Positions 52,995 through 62,112 of a DNA stretch of 64,000 nt are shown here, in pieces (within the stretch, counting starts at the first letter, position 1; each line of letters begins with the position of its first letter). The notes under the pieces were generated by a model. It was not told the origin of the DNA. It was given only the letters and a program-made list of their open reading frames with translations, and searched no databases. Both the position numbers and the translations under genes were made by a program. This stretch comes from Tabrizicola caldifontis (GTDB lineage Bacteria; Pseudomonadota; Alphaproteobacteria; Rhodobacterales; Rhodobacteraceae), in the NCBI RefSeq assembly GCF_004762095.1, contig NZ_SIJH01000001.1, forward strand, positions 186,001 through 250,000, given 5' to 3'.

Positions 52995-54611
52995 GTGAAC
53001 GGCAGGTTCCTAATGGGCGCATTCACCGGCGGGGTGCTGGTGGTCGGCGGGCTGATGGTGGGATCCGTCCTGTTTCCGCCGCAGACACCCGCCCCAACAG
53101 AGCCCGCGCCCGCGTCACAGCCTGCCGTGCCCGAACCGGCCCCGGAAACACCCGCCCAGTCGGCCCAGGAACCTGCGCCGAAGCCCACGCCGGAACCCGC
53201 CCCCGAACCCGCGCCCGCAGCCGCTCCGCTGCCGGAAGCCAGAACCAAGACCGATGCCGTGGCAGCGCCGGTGACGACCGACACCGCCGTTGCCGCCGCA
53301 GTGGCCCCCGAGCCGACGGGTCAGGACACGGCAGCCGAAGCCAAGCCGCCTGCTGCCCCCCAGCCGCAGGCCGATGCCTGGCCCTCCCTGTCCGGCGCCG
53401 ATATTGCGCCGGGGGTGCCGAACACCGAGGAAAACCAGCTTGAGCCCGGCCCGCAGGCCAAAGGCCTGGCAGAGGTCGTTCAGCCGACGCTGCCATCGGC
53501 ACCGCTGGGGCTGCCCCAACTGGACACCGACACCGTGATTGCCGCGCAGGACAAGGTGGCCGAGCCCCTGCCCGATGCCGGAGCCACCTCTGAAGCGGCC
53601 ACTGCGGACACTCCTGCGGAAACCGTACCCCCCGCGGCCTCGGCCGCGCCGATTCCCGCTTCGGATCAGGACGAGATGGCCGAAATGCCCGGCGAGCAGC
53701 CCGAAAGGCTGATCGAGCCAAAACAGGACGCCCCCTTGCCGGAGGTGGCCGAACTGCCCGAGGCCGCGCCCGAAGAGCCCGAGGCCCCGACGCTCAGGCC
53801 TGCGCCGGGCCTTGGCAGCGGGGCCGAGGGCGTGATCGTGCGCCGCCTGCCGCAGGTTGGCGATCCCCCGCCCGTCGAAGCAGGTGCGGGCGAAGCGGGG
53901 GCGGGTGCAGCCGGTATGGCAGAAAACCCTGGCGACGACCGGCCGATCATGCGCTTTGCTGCCACGTTCGAGAACCCGGACGGCCGGCCGCTGATGTCGG
54001 TGGTGCTGATCGACTCGGGCCGCGACGATCTGGACCGCGCCGCGCTGGCCGCTCTGCCCATGCCGCTGACCTTCGCGCTCGACCCGCTCGACCCGCGAAC
54101 GCCCGAACGTGCCGCGATCTATCGTGCGGCGGGCAAGGAGGTGGTGATGCTGGCCACCGGCATAGCCGAGGGGGCCACCGCCGCGGACATCGAGGTGGCG
54201 TTCCAGTCGATGGAGCAGGGTCTGCCGGAAGCCGTCGCCGTGATGGATCTGGCGCAGCCGGTGTTCCAGCAGCGGCGCCCGCTGGCAAGCCTGGTCGTGC
54301 CCGTGATCGGGGCGCAAGGGCGCGGCCTTCTGACTTGGGACCACGGGCTGAACGCCGCCGATCAGGTCGCCCGGCGCGACGATGTTCCCGCCGCAGTCGT
54401 GTTCCGCGACCTGACATCTGCGGGGAACGACCGGACCGCGATCCGCCGAATTCTCGACCGGGCCGTGTTCAAGGCGGGGCAGGATGGCCGCGTCGTCGTC
54501 GCAGGCGAGGCATTGCCCGAGACGGTCGCGGCATTGCTGGAATGGTCGGTCGAAGGGCGTGGCGCAACCGTGGCGATGGCGCCCCTGACGGCTGTACTTG
54601 CGGTGGACTGA
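52995..54611 (+). CDS. Divergent polysaccharide deacetylase (YibQ-like) with long proline/alanine-rich linker
   Basis: A 538-residue protein with an N-terminal membrane anchor (about residues 5-25), a Pro/Ala/Glu-rich linker of nearly 290 residues and a C-terminal divergent polysaccharide deacetylase domain (about 314-538). That domain has VVLIDSGRDDLDRAALAAL, LPMPLTFALDP, HGLNAADQVA and a C-terminal ATVAMAPLTAVL. YibQ-type proteins are periplasmic and of unclear activity. The GTG at 52995 has GGAGG 5 bases upstream and is preferred over a longer frame from 52854. The linker could reach across the periplasm or into peptidoglycan. Confidence 0.82.
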   Translation: MNGRFLMGAFTGGVLVVGGLMVGSVLFPPQTPAPTEPAPASQPAVPEPAPETPAQSAQEPAPKPTPEPAPEPAPAAAPLPEARTKTDAVAAPVTTDTAVAAAVAPEPTGQDTAAEAKPPAAPQPQADAWPSLSGADIAPGVPNTEENQLEPGPQAKGLAEVVQPTLPSAPLGLPQLDTDTVIAAQDKVAEPLPDAGATSEAATADTPAETVPPAASAAPIPASDQDEMAEMPGEQPERLIEPKQDAPLPEVAELPEAAPEEPEAPTLRPAPGLGSGAEGVIVRRLPQVGDPPPVEAGAGEAGAGAAGMAENPGDDRPIMRFAATFENPDGRPLMSVVLIDSGRDDLDRAALAALPMPLTFALDPLDPRTPERAAIYRAAGKEVVMLATGIAEGATAADIEVAFQSMEQGLPEAVAVMDLAQPVFQQRRPLASLVVPVIGAQGRGLLTWDHGLNAADQVARRDDVPAAVVFRDLTSAGNDRTAIRRILDRAVFKAGQDGRVVVAGEALPETVAALLEWSVEGRGATVAMAPLTAVLAVD

Positions 54612-54667
54612 CAGGGTCGGACGGCGGCCTGGCTTCCGGCCCTGCCCGATCTGTCCTGCCCAGCCGT

Positions 54668-56140
54668 TCACTCACGGGCGTAGCGGTCCTCGTAGCGAAC
54701 GATGTCGTCTTCGCCCAGATAGCTGCCGGTCTGTACCTCGATCAGGACCATCGGCACCCGTCCGGGATTTTCCAGCCGGTGAACTTCGCCCAGGGGGACG
54801 TAGATCGACTGGTTCTCACTGACCAGGCAGACCCTGTCGCCTACAGTCACCCGTGCGGTGCCCTGCACCACGACCCAGTGTTCCGACCGGTGCAGATGGG
54901 ATTGCAGCGACAGCGCGGCGCCCGGATGGACATGGATCCGCTTGACCTGAAAGCGTTCGCCCGCACCGATCGTTTCATACCAGCCCCAAGGCCGCAGCTC
55001 GCGGGCAAAGGCAGTTGCCTGCGGGACTGCGCGCGCACGCAGTGTCTCGACGGCAAGCCTGACCGCCTGGGAACACCCGATATCGGCCACAAGAACCGCG
55101 TCGCGGGTGGCCACGGCGACCACGTTCTTCAGGCCGATCCCGACAAGCTCTATCCCGTCGCTGTCGGAACGCAGCAGGGTATTCTCGCACTCCACCGCAG
55201 TCGCATGACCCTGCAGCGCCGTTCCCGTGCGGTCGCGAGGCGCCTGTTCAAGGACCGCCGCCCACGAGCCCAGGTCGGCCCATACGCCGTCATGGCGCAC
55301 CACCGACAGGTTCGACACCCTTTCCATGATCGCATGATCGATGGAGATGTCCGCAACACGTGACCAGGGTCCCGCAGACAGACGGATGAAGCCAAGGTCG
55401 GCCGAGGCCTCGGTGACAGCCTCCCGTGCCGCGGCGAGCAACTCGGGCACATGCCGCGCTGCCGCGCCCAGCAGCACATCGGCGCGCACCAGAAACAGCC
55501 CCGAATTCCAAAGGCATCGGGGATTGGCCAGCAGGCGGCCGGCAAGATCGGCCGCCGGCTTTTCGATGAAACGGACGAGGGTCTCCACCCCCGGATGGCT
55601 TGGCTCGCCGCATTCCAGCCAGCCATAGCCGGTTTCGGCCCGCGTCGGAGTGATGCCGAAGGTGACGATCCTGCCATCGCTCGCGGCGGGAATGCCCAGT
55701 TCGACGGCCGCACGAAAGGCTGCCGCGTCGGGGATCAGCTGGTCGGACGGTACCACAAGGATCAGGCCCTCAGGCCCGCCCCGCGAAAGATACAGGGCCG
55801 CGGCCAGCGCGGCCCCTGCGGTATTCCTGGGGAAGGGTTCCAGGATCAGGCCCTGGGCGGGAACGCCCGCCCGATCCAGCTGTTCGGCGGCGATGAAGCG
55901 GAACTCTTCTGCCGTGACGACCAAAGGCGCGGTGAACCCCGGCGCATCGAAACGCCGAGCCGCAGCCTGGAACAGGCTTTCCTCGCCGACAAGGGCGGCA
56001 AACTGCTTGGGAAACCGCGCGCGAGAGACCGGCCAGAGCCGCGTTCCCGACCCGCCAGCCAGCAGCACCGGCGTGATCAGTCCGGCCCCCAACCTGCCGC
56101 CCGCCGGCGCCGCACGCACTTCGCTGATGCTTCCGTCCAC
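54668..56140 (-). CDS. Mannose-1-phosphate guanylyltransferase / mannose-6-phosphate isomerase
   Basis: A 490-residue bifunctional enzyme of the type II ManC/AlgA family. The N-terminal nucleotidyltransferase has LLAGGSGTRLWPVSR and FPKQF; the middle has FIEKP and WNSGLFL; the C-terminal cupin isomerase has RPWGWYETI, QSHLHRSEHWVVVQGTA and HRLENPG. It makes GDP-mannose from mannose-1-phosphate and may isomerise fructose-6-P. The GTG start at 56140 has GAGG upstream. It is convergent with the glycan locus and with the phosphomannomutase would supply its sugar nucleotide. Confidence 0.93.
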   Translation of the reverse strand: MDGSISEVRAAPAGGRLGAGLITPVLLAGGSGTRLWPVSRARFPKQFAALVGEESLFQAAARRFDAPGFTAPLVVTAEEFRFIAAEQLDRAGVPAQGLILEPFPRNTAGAALAAALYLSRGGPEGLILVVPSDQLIPDAAAFRAAVELGIPAASDGRIVTFGITPTRAETGYGWLECGEPSHPGVETLVRFIEKPAADLAGRLLANPRCLWNSGLFLVRADVLLGAAARHVPELLAAAREAVTEASADLGFIRLSAGPWSRVADISIDHAIMERVSNLSVVRHDGVWADLGSWAAVLEQAPRDRTGTALQGHATAVECENTLLRSDSDGIELVGIGLKNVVAVATRDAVLVADIGCSQAVRLAVETLRARAVPQATAFARELRPWGWYETIGAGERFQVKRIHVHPGAALSLQSHLHRSEHWVVVQGTARVTVGDRVCLVSENQSIYVPLGEVHRLENPGRVPMVLIEVQTGSYLGEDDIVRYEDRYARE

Positions 56141-56185
56141 GTCAGCCTCATCCGTCTGCCATGTCCCAGACTGGTGACGAGACGG

Positions 56186-56199
56186 TTACCAAATGGTAA
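56186..56199. promoter_or_regulatory. Short inverted repeat upstream of manC
   Basis: TTACC and GGTAA flank AAAT (56186-56199), 46 bp before the manC start in the 189-bp gap to tdh. The symmetry suits a dimeric repressor or activator; no regulator is assigned. Chance is not excluded for a 5-bp arm. Confidence 0.3.
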
Positions 56200-56329
56200 A
56201 GACGCGGCGATCTTTCCGCGGTCTTTCAAAGGCCTGTCCGTGTCTGTCACCGGCCCTTCACCATGGCGCGGCCCTGAAGGTCAACGTCCCGATCGCCGGC
56301 GCCTTGGTCGATGCCGCTGACGGGGCGCA

Positions 56330-57373
56330 TCAGCCCCAGTCCCAGTCCAGCACCACCTTGCCCGACAGGCCTGACCGCATGGCTGCGAAACCTTCCTCGA
56401 AGCGGTCAACCGGAAAGCGGTGGGTGATGACGCGACGGATGTCCAGCCCGTTCTCCAGCATGGCGATCATCTTGTACCAGGTCTCGAAGATCTCGCGGCC
56501 ATAGACGCCCTTGATGGTGATGGCCTTGAATACGATCCGCGACCAGTCCACCGGGGATTTGCCGGGCGGGATGCCCAGCATGGCGATGCGCCCGCCCATC
56601 ACCATGTGCTCGACCATCTGGTCGAGGGCCTGCTGGCTGCCCGACATCTCCATCCCCACATCGAAGCCCTGCGTCATGTGCAGGCTGGCATAGACCGATT
56701 TCAGCTCGGTGGTGGCGACGTTGACCGGCACCACGTCGGCGACCTGTGCGGCAAGGTCCAGGCGGGCCTGGTTGATGTCGGTGATCACCACATGCCGCGC
56801 GCCCACATGCCGGGCGACGGCGGCGGCCATGATGCCGATGGGGCCTGCGCCGGTTATCAGCACATCCTCGCCGATCAGGTCGAAGCTCAGCGCGGTGTGC
56901 ACGGCATTGCCCAGGGGATCGAGGATCGCGCCGATCTCGTCGTCGATCGTGTCGGGGAGGGGCACGACGTTGAAGGCCGGAAGCCGCAGGTATTGCGCGA
57001 AGGCGCCCGGCTCGTTGACGCCGATCCCGCGCGTCTCGGGGTCGAGGTGAAATCGCCCCGAGCGGCTTTGCCGCGAGGTCCTGCCGATCAGGTGCCCCTC
57101 GCCCGAGCAGCGCTGCCCGATCTCCAGCCCTTCGACGTTGCGGCCCTTGTCCACGATGACGCCGGCGAATTCGTGGCCCGTCACCAGCGGCACCGCGACG
57201 GTCCTTTGCGCCCAGTCGTCCCAGTTCCAGATATGGATGTCGGTGCCGCAGATCCCGGTCTTGTGGATCCTGATGAGCACATCTTCGGGGCCGATCTCGG
57301 GCACGGGCCGGGTTTCCATCCAGAGGCCAGGTTCGGGGCGGGCCTTGACGAGGGCTTTCATTTCATTGGTCAT
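56330..57373 (-). CDS. tdh: L-threonine 3-dehydrogenase
   Basis: A 347-residue zinc-dependent medium-chain dehydrogenase that oxidises threonine to 2-amino-3-ketobutyrate, used by Kbl encoded just upstream. The catalytic-zinc motifs GICGTDIH and GHEFAG and the NAD-binding [11 protein letters not shown] are complete. The structural-zinc loop, normally carrying four cysteines, reads [18 protein letters not shown] and has none of them. The length is normal. It overlaps kbl by ATGA, confirming one operon in the order kbl-tdh. Confidence 0.95.
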   Translation of the reverse strand: MTNEMKALVKARPEPGLWMETRPVPEIGPEDVLIRIHKTGICGTDIHIWNWDDWAQRTVAVPLVTGHEFAGVIVDKGRNVEGLEIGQRCSGEGHLIGRTSRQSRSGRFHLDPETRGIGVNEPGAFAQYLRLPAFNVVPLPDTIDDEIGAILDPLGNAVHTALSFDLIGEDVLITGAGPIGIMAAAVARHVGARHVVITDINQARLDLAAQVADVVPVNVATTELKSVYASLHMTQGFDVGMEMSGSQQALDQMVEHMVMGGRIAMLGIPPGKSPVDWSRIVFKAITIKGVYGREIFETWYKMIAMLENGLDIRRVITHRFPVDRFEEGFAAMRSGLSGKVVLDWDWG

Positions 57374-58563
57374 TTCAGCACTCCCGTGGCTTTTCCGGCG
57401 GCGGTGAAGGCGTCCAGTGCGAAGTCGAGATCCTCGCGGGTGAGGGCCGCATTCATCTGGGTGCGGATGCGGGCGGCGCCTTTCGGGACGACGGGGAAGA
57501 AGAAGGGCGCGACATGGACGCCGCGGGTGTTGAGGTCGGCGGCCATGGCCTGGGCGAGACTGGCCTCGCCCAGCATGACGGGGATGATCGGGTGGTCGCC
57601 GGGGAGAAGGGAGAAACCGGCGGCGGTGAGGCCGGCGCGCCAGTAGCGGGCGTTCTCGGCAAGGCGCGCGCGCAGGTCGTCCGCCTGCTCCACGATGTCG
57701 AGCGCGGCAAGCGCCGCGCCGACCACTGCGGGGGGCAGGGCGTTCGAGAAGAGATAGGGCCGCGCCCGCTGGCGGAGGAGGTCGATCACGGGCTGCGGCC
57801 CGGCGATATAGCCGCCGAGCGCGCCGCCAAGCGCCTTGCCGAGCGTGCCGGTCACGATATCGACGCGAACCCCCGCCCGGGCCGGCGTGCCGGCGCCCTT
57901 CGGGCCGGTGACGCCGGTGGCATGGCAGTCATCGACCATGACCAGTGCCCCATAAGCGTCTGCCAGGGCACGGATTTCCGGCAGTTTCGCGTAGTAGCCG
58001 TCCATCGAGAAGACGCCGTCCGTCGCGATCAGGATGAACCGTGCGCCCTCGGCCTTCGCCGCCTTCAGCTGGGCTTCCAGATCGGCCATGTCGCTGTTGG
58101 CATAGCGGTAACGTTTCGCCTTGCAGAGCCGGATGCCGTCGATGATCGAAGCATGGTTGAGCGCGTCGGAGATGACCGCGTCCTCTGGGCCGAGAAGCGG
58201 CTCGAACAGCCCGCCGTTCGCATCGAAACAGGCGGCGAAAAGAATGGCATCCTCCTGCCCCAGATAACCGGCAAGCCGGGCCTCCAGCCTGCGATGCAGA
58301 TCCTGGGTGCCGCAGATGAAGCGGACCGAGGCCATGCCGTAGCCGTGGCTGTCCATCGCGGCCTTTGCCGCAGCGATCAGACGGGGATCGTCGGCAAGAC
58401 CCAGATAGTTGTTGGCACAGAGGTTCAGCACCTCGCGCCCCTCCATCATCACGCGCGTGCCCTGCGCGCCCGAGATCGGCCTCTCATGTTTCATCAGACC
58501 CTCGGCCTCGATCCCGGCCAGCGTCGCCGTGATATGGGCAAGAAAGGCGGCCTTGTCCGTCAT
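57370..58563 (-). CDS. kbl: Glycine C-acetyltransferase (2-amino-3-ketobutyrate CoA ligase)
   Basis: A 397-residue PLP enzyme of the alpha-oxoamine synthase family that cleaves 2-amino-3-ketobutyrate with CoA to glycine and acetyl-CoA. Motifs are [26 protein letters not shown] and the PLP-lysine in [15 protein letters not shown]. The ATG at 58563 (GGAAGGGGA upstream) is chosen over a longer frame that runs through the promoter. A sigma-70-type promoter and a palindromic operator candidate lie upstream. Confidence 0.95.
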   Translation of the reverse strand: MTDKAAFLAHITATLAGIEAEGLMKHERPISGAQGTRVMMEGREVLNLCANNYLGLADDPRLIAAAKAAMDSHGYGMASVRFICGTQDLHRRLEARLAGYLGQEDAILFAACFDANGGLFEPLLGPEDAVISDALNHASIIDGIRLCKAKRYRYANSDMADLEAQLKAAKAEGARFILIATDGVFSMDGYYAKLPEIRALADAYGALVMVDDCHATGVTGPKGAGTPARAGVRVDIVTGTLGKALGGALGGYIAGPQPVIDLLRQRARPYLFSNALPPAVVGAALAALDIVEQADDLRARLAENARYWRAGLTAAGFSLLPGDHPIIPVMLGEASLAQAMAADLNTRGVHVAPFFFPVVPKGAARIRTQMNAALTREDLDFALDAFTAAGKATGVLK

Positions 58564-58588
58564 GCCAGATCCCCTTCCAACTTGCCGG

Positions 58589-58617
58589 ATGCTGACAGGG
58601 CGCCCGGCCCATGTCAA
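58589..58617 (-). promoter_or_regulatory. Promoter candidate for kbl-tdh
   Basis: On the minus strand TTGACA (58617-58612), a 17-bp spacer and CAGCAT (58594-58589) lie 26 bp before the kbl ATG. The -35 is a perfect consensus match. Confidence 0.6.
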
Positions 58618-58640
58618 CATGCCGGAACCATATCCGTAAT

Positions 58641-58656
58641 GACGGAATATTCCGTC
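58641..58656. promoter_or_regulatory. Perfect 16-bp palindrome upstream of the kbl promoter, probable operator
   Basis: GACGGAAT is followed directly by its reverse complement ATTCCGTC. A related imperfect site, CGGA-N6-TCCG, lies at 58623-58636 next to the -35. The gene for an XRE-cupin regulator ends 59 bp upstream, making it the likely binder. Confidence 0.6.
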
Positions 58657-58686
58657 TTCCTCTCTGCCCAAATATCCCGCGGGGGC

Positions 58687-58705
58687 GCGGGGGTATGACC
58701 CCCGC
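58687..58705 (-). terminator. Hairpin after the XRE-cupin gene
   Basis: GCGGGGG (58687-58693) and CCCCCGC (58699-58705) pair around TATGA, 9 bp beyond the regulator stop. A GC-rich stretch and the short repeat GGGATATTTGGGC follow on the minus strand, but there is no clear T-run. It may weakly separate the regulator from kbl. Confidence 0.45.
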
Positions 58706-58714
58706 TCCTGCGGG

Positions 58715-59272
58715 TCAACTGTCCTGCACGATCAGGATGGCGCGGGCCGCTGCGTCCTCCGCCGCGATCTCGTGCGGTCGGTCGGCCGGATAGCGGGCCA
58801 CATCGCCGGCACCCATCGTTTCGACCGCATCGCCCGACCGCACCGAGAGCCGACCCTCCAGAACCGTCAGGTGTTCCCGGCATCCGGGAGAATGGGCCTC
58901 CGATAGCAGACGCGCAGCCGGTGCGAAGGTCAGATCATAGACTTCGTGGCGGCCGACGCTTTCCGGCGCCGACAGGATGCGGATCGTGACGCCGCTGCGC
59001 TGGATCACCGGGGTGGTGCCTGCGCGGGTGACTTCGATCCCCGGTGCGGGGCGCCCTTCCAGCAGACCGGCAAAATCCAGCTGCAAGGCTTGGGTGAGCG
59101 CCCAAAGCGTGGCAACAGTGGGCGAGGATTCGCCCCGCTCGATCTGGCTGACCATCGACCGGCTGACGCCCGAAAGCTTCGCGATGGCATCCAGCGACAG
59201 GCCTCGCGCCTTGCGCGCGGCGCGCAGGGATGCAGCCAGTCGGTCGTGGATGTCGGAGCGGTCAGCCATCAT
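58715..59272 (-). CDS. XRE-family regulator with cupin domain
   Basis: A 185-residue transcription factor with an N-terminal helix-turn-helix (about residues 10-65, [20 protein letters not shown]) and a C-terminal cupin barrel (about 110-180, [17 protein letters not shown]) likely to sense a small metabolite. It is encoded directly upstream of kbl-tdh on the same strand; control of threonine or glycine catabolism is the natural inference. Two ATGs open the gene; the first is listed. Confidence 0.9.
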   Translation of the reverse strand: MMADRSDIHDRLAASLRAARKARGLSLDAIAKLSGVSRSMVSQIERGESSPTVATLWALTQALQLDFAGLLEGRPAPGIEVTRAGTTPVIQRSGVTIRILSAPESVGRHEVYDLTFAPAARLLSEAHSPGCREHLTVLEGRLSVRSGDAVETMGAGDVARYPADRPHEIAAEDAAARAILIVQDS

Positions 59273-59371
59273 GATCCATGGTGGCGGGCCTTGGCGCGGG
59301 CGTCAATCACCGGGCCGCCGCATCCCAGAGGATCCCTTCCAGCGCCGCACAGACGCGGCCAACCGGCGGGC

Positions 59372-60778
59372 TCAGGTGCCGCAATAGGTGATGTAGCTGC
59401 CGAAACCCGAGGGCGCGGGCAGCATGTAGGGCTCGGCCTCGACGAAGGGGTGCTGCACGGCGGCCAGCAGCGCATGGAACGGCGCCATGTCTCCGGCCGT
59501 GGCCGCAGCCAGCGCCTCTTCGACCTTGTGGTTGCGCGGTATGACCGCAGGGTTGGCCCTTGCAAGCCGCTCGGCTGCCCCCTCGCCCGCCCGGGCGCGC
59601 CAGCGCGGCAGCCAGGCCTCCATCGTTCGGAAATCATCGAACAGCGGGCGCAGTGCCGCTTCGTCGGCGAGGCGGCGAAAGGTCAGCGTCCAGTCAGCCC
59701 CCACCAGTGCGGCCAACAGGTCGTCCGCCAGTGCGGCATCCCCGGCTTCCTCGCCGACCAGACCCAGCTTCCGCCGCATCACGGAAAGCCATTCCGCCCG
59801 GTAGCGGCCGGCTATGCCGGACAACCGGTCATTGGCGATCTCGATCGCGCGATCCTGATCGGGGTCGATCAACGGCACCAGCGTCTCGGCCAGGCGTGCG
59901 AGGTTCCAGCCCAGGATCAGAGGCTGATTGGCATAGGCATAGCGGCCCTGATGGTCGATGGACGAGAATACCGTGCCCGGCGCATACCCTTCCATGAAGG
60001 CGCAGGGGCCATAGTCGATGGTTTCGCCGGAAATCGCCATGTTGTCGGTGTTCATCACCCCATGCACGAAGCCCAGGCCCATCCATTCCGCGACCAGCCT
60101 TGCCTGGGCCGCGATCACCGCATCCAGCAGAGCAAGCGCCGGCCGGTCGGCCTGCGCAATGTCGGGATAGTGTCGGGCCGTGGCATGATCGGCCAAGGCC
60201 CTGACCCGTGCCTGGTCACCGCGTGCGGCGAAGAACTGGAACGTGCCGACGCGCAGATGGCTGGCTGCCACCCGGGCAAGGACGGCGCCAGGCAGCTTCG
60301 TCTCGCGCCAGATCTCTTCGCCCGTGGCAACCACGGCCAGCGACCGGGTGGTGGGCACACCCACGGCGGCCATGAATTCCGAAATCAGGTATTCGCGCAG
60401 CATTGGCCCGACCGCAGCCTTGCCGTCGCCGCCGCGGGAAAACGGGGTGCGGCCGGATCCCTTCAGCTGGATGTCGAATCGGCGACCGTCGGGAGAGATG
60501 ACTTCGCCAAGAAGGTGCGCGCGACCATCGCCAAGCTGGGGGGAAAAGCCGCCGAACTGGTGGCCCGCGTAGGCCTGGGCGATGGGATCTGCACCGGGCG
60601 GCAGCGCCGCGCCGGAAAACCAGGCTTCTGCCTGCCCCGGATCGAGGTCGAGACCAAGATCACGGGCAAGGGCCTCGTTCAGGATCAGCAGGCGTGGCGC
60701 GGGCGCAGGGTCCGGCGTGACCCGCAGATAGGTTCCGGGCAGGTCTCGTGCATAGGAATGGTCGAAGATTATGGTCAT
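59372..60778 (-). CDS. selO: Protein adenylyltransferase SelO (YdiU)
   Basis: A 468-residue pseudokinase-fold enzyme that AMPylates proteins, linked to redox stress. Conserved features are [18 protein letters not shown], the ATP-site [36 protein letters not shown] and the C-terminal TYCGT with a single Cys in place of the selenocysteine of some eukaryotic members. The length is normal. It stands alone, between the XRE regulator and tRNA-Pro. Confidence 0.95.
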   Translation of the reverse strand: MTIIFDHSYARDLPGTYLRVTPDPAPAPRLLILNEALARDLGLDLDPGQAEAWFSGAALPPGADPIAQAYAGHQFGGFSPQLGDGRAHLLGEVISPDGRRFDIQLKGSGRTPFSRGGDGKAAVGPMLREYLISEFMAAVGVPTTRSLAVVATGEEIWRETKLPGAVLARVAASHLRVGTFQFFAARGDQARVRALADHATARHYPDIAQADRPALALLDAVIAAQARLVAEWMGLGFVHGVMNTDNMAISGETIDYGPCAFMEGYAPGTVFSSIDHQGRYAYANQPLILGWNLARLAETLVPLIDPDQDRAIEIANDRLSGIAGRYRAEWLSVMRRKLGLVGEEAGDAALADDLLAALVGADWTLTFRRLADEAALRPLFDDFRTMEAWLPRWRARAGEGAAERLARANPAVIPRNHKVEEALAAATAGDMAPFHALLAAVQHPFVEAEPYMLPAPSGFGSYITYCGT

Positions 60779-60861
60779 GCCGAAGATATGCGCCCCGCAG
60801 GCGGGCGCGGCAATGGCGGATGCGCAACTTCCGGCCGCTCGGTCTGCAGGGAGCGAAGGGA

Positions 60862-60938
60862 TGGTCGGGGCGGCGGGATTCGAACTCGCGACCTACGGTA
60901 CCCAAAACCGTCGCGCTACCAGGCTGCGCTACGCCCCG
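60862..60938 (-). tRNA. tRNA-Pro (TGG)
   Basis: Read on the minus strand from 60938: acceptor CGGGGCG pairs with CGCCCCG, the anticodon arm is ACGGT-TTTGGGT-ACCGT with anticodon TGG, the T arm carries GTTCGAATC, and the discriminator A and CCA are encoded (CCA at 60864-60862). Length is 77 nt. Confidence 0.95.
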
Positions 60939-60980
60939 ACGCGACCTTCCTTAGCGGGAACGCCGCGGGTTGAAAAGCCG

Positions 60981-61466
60981 TTATCCGTCGCAGCGCCAGG
61001 CGGCGGTTGCCGCCGCAATAGCCGGATGGCGCAACTCGGCGCCGGGAGCGATACCAAGACGCGCGGCCAGGCCGCCGTTGATCTCCAGCACATAGACCAC
61101 GCCCTCGCCACCGTCGATCGGCGTCAGGTCGCCCGGAATGGCGTTGGCGTGAACGCGGGTCACGCGCCCGGCTGCATCGGCAAAGATCATGTCCAGCGGG
61201 ATCAGCGTGTTCTTCATCCAGAACTGCGCCCGCAGCGGGGTTTCATAGACGAACAGCATCCCCGCCGCGGGATCAAGCCTTTCGCGGAACATCAGGCCCC
61301 GTGCGCGTTCGGCCGGGTCATCGGCAAGCTCTACCGTGAAGCTTGCGCTGCCACCTGCCCAGCGCAGATCGACCCGATCGGGGGCACAGGCCGCCTCGGC
61401 AAGGGCCGGCGCCGATGCAACCGGCCCCGCCGACAGGGCAAGGGCGATCAGAAGAACAGACCTCAT
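60981..61466 (-). CDS. DUF192 family exported protein
   Basis: A 161-residue protein with a signal peptide (about residues 1-23, ending APALAEA) and a DUF192 domain: RARGLMFRERLDPAAGMLFVYE, FWMKNTLIPLDMIFAD and VLEINGGLAARLGI. The biochemical role of DUF192 is unknown. Its ATG overlaps the stop of the cold-shock gene (ATGA), so the two are likely co-expressed, a pairing I recall in other alphaproteobacteria. Confidence 0.9.
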   Translation of the reverse strand: MRSVLLIALALSAGPVASAPALAEAACAPDRVDLRWAGGSASFTVELADDPAERARGLMFRERLDPAAGMLFVYETPLRAQFWMKNTLIPLDMIFADAAGRVTRVHANAIPGDLTPIDGGEGVVYVLEINGGLAARLGIAPGAELRHPAIAAATAAWRCDG

Positions 61467-61996
61467 GCCACCCCGCGCGCTGCAGTTTCCCACGACACGA
61501 CCTGGACCGCCATCCGCCCACGCCGCCCCCGGATGATCCGCAGGGCCACGGCCTCGCCCGCGGCAAGGTCGGCAAAGCCAGACACGCGCAGCACCTCGGC
61601 ATGGATGAACACGTCCTCGCAGCGGCCGAAGACATTGGCGAAACCGAACCCCTTGCCCTTGTCGAACCATTTGACCCGCGACGGCTCCAGCGGCAGGGCA
61701 AGGATGTCGTCGCCCACCAGCTGGCCCGCCTCGTCGGACAGCGGAAAGACCACACCTTCGGGCGGGTCGATTCGCATCACCTCGGTCGCCTGGACGCCGC
61801 GCTGGGTCTTCTGGACCTTCACCACGATGCCGGCGCCATCGGCCACCGATCCCTGACCAAAGTTCCGCAGAACATTGGCATGCAGCAGGATATCCGCATT
61901 CGTCTCTTCCGAGACGATGAAACCGAAACCCTTGGAAGGATCAAACCACTTAACGCGACCATGCACGAGCTGCATGACCTCATCTTCGTCAGTCAT
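61463..61996 (-). CDS. Protein with two cold-shock domains
   Basis: A 177-residue nucleic-acid-binding protein with two CSD repeats, about residues 10-75 (GRVKWFDPSKGFGFIVSEE, then DILLHANVL) and about 105-172 (SRVKWFDKGKGFGFANVFG, then DVFIHAEVL). Both RNP1 and RNP2 motifs are intact. Double-CSD proteins of this kind are common in alphaproteobacteria and act as RNA chaperones in cold or stationary phase. The ATG at 61996 starts MTDEDEVMQLVHG; a longer frame to 62110 is unlikely. Confidence 0.9.
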   Translation of the reverse strand: MTDEDEVMQLVHGRVKWFDPSKGFGFIVSEETNADILLHANVLRNFGQGSVADGAGIVVKVQKTQRGVQATEVMRIDPPEGVVFPLSDEAGQLVGDDILALPLEPSRVKWFDKGKGFGFANVFGRCEDVFIHAEVLRVSGFADLAAGEAVALRIIRGRRGRMAVQVVSWETAARGVA

Positions 61997-62112
61997 AAGC
62001 AGAGCCTTCTCCCCAGAATGAGCCCCTAGGCGACCAGATGCCGCCAATATTGTGCCGGGTTCAAGTACGAATCCGCAGCGCGGCGGCACCCTCGGGTCGA
62101 ACTGTGTCAAAA

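Noticed and set aside
53115-54671. 518-codon minus-strand open frame opposite the YibQ-like gene
   Set aside because: Glycine/arginine-rich mirror of the proline/alanine-rich linker; an artefact of repetitive GC-rich codons.
58946-60973. 675-codon plus-strand open frame opposite the XRE regulator, selO and tRNA-Pro
   Set aside because: Runs through a tRNA gene and antisense to selO; no domain recognised.
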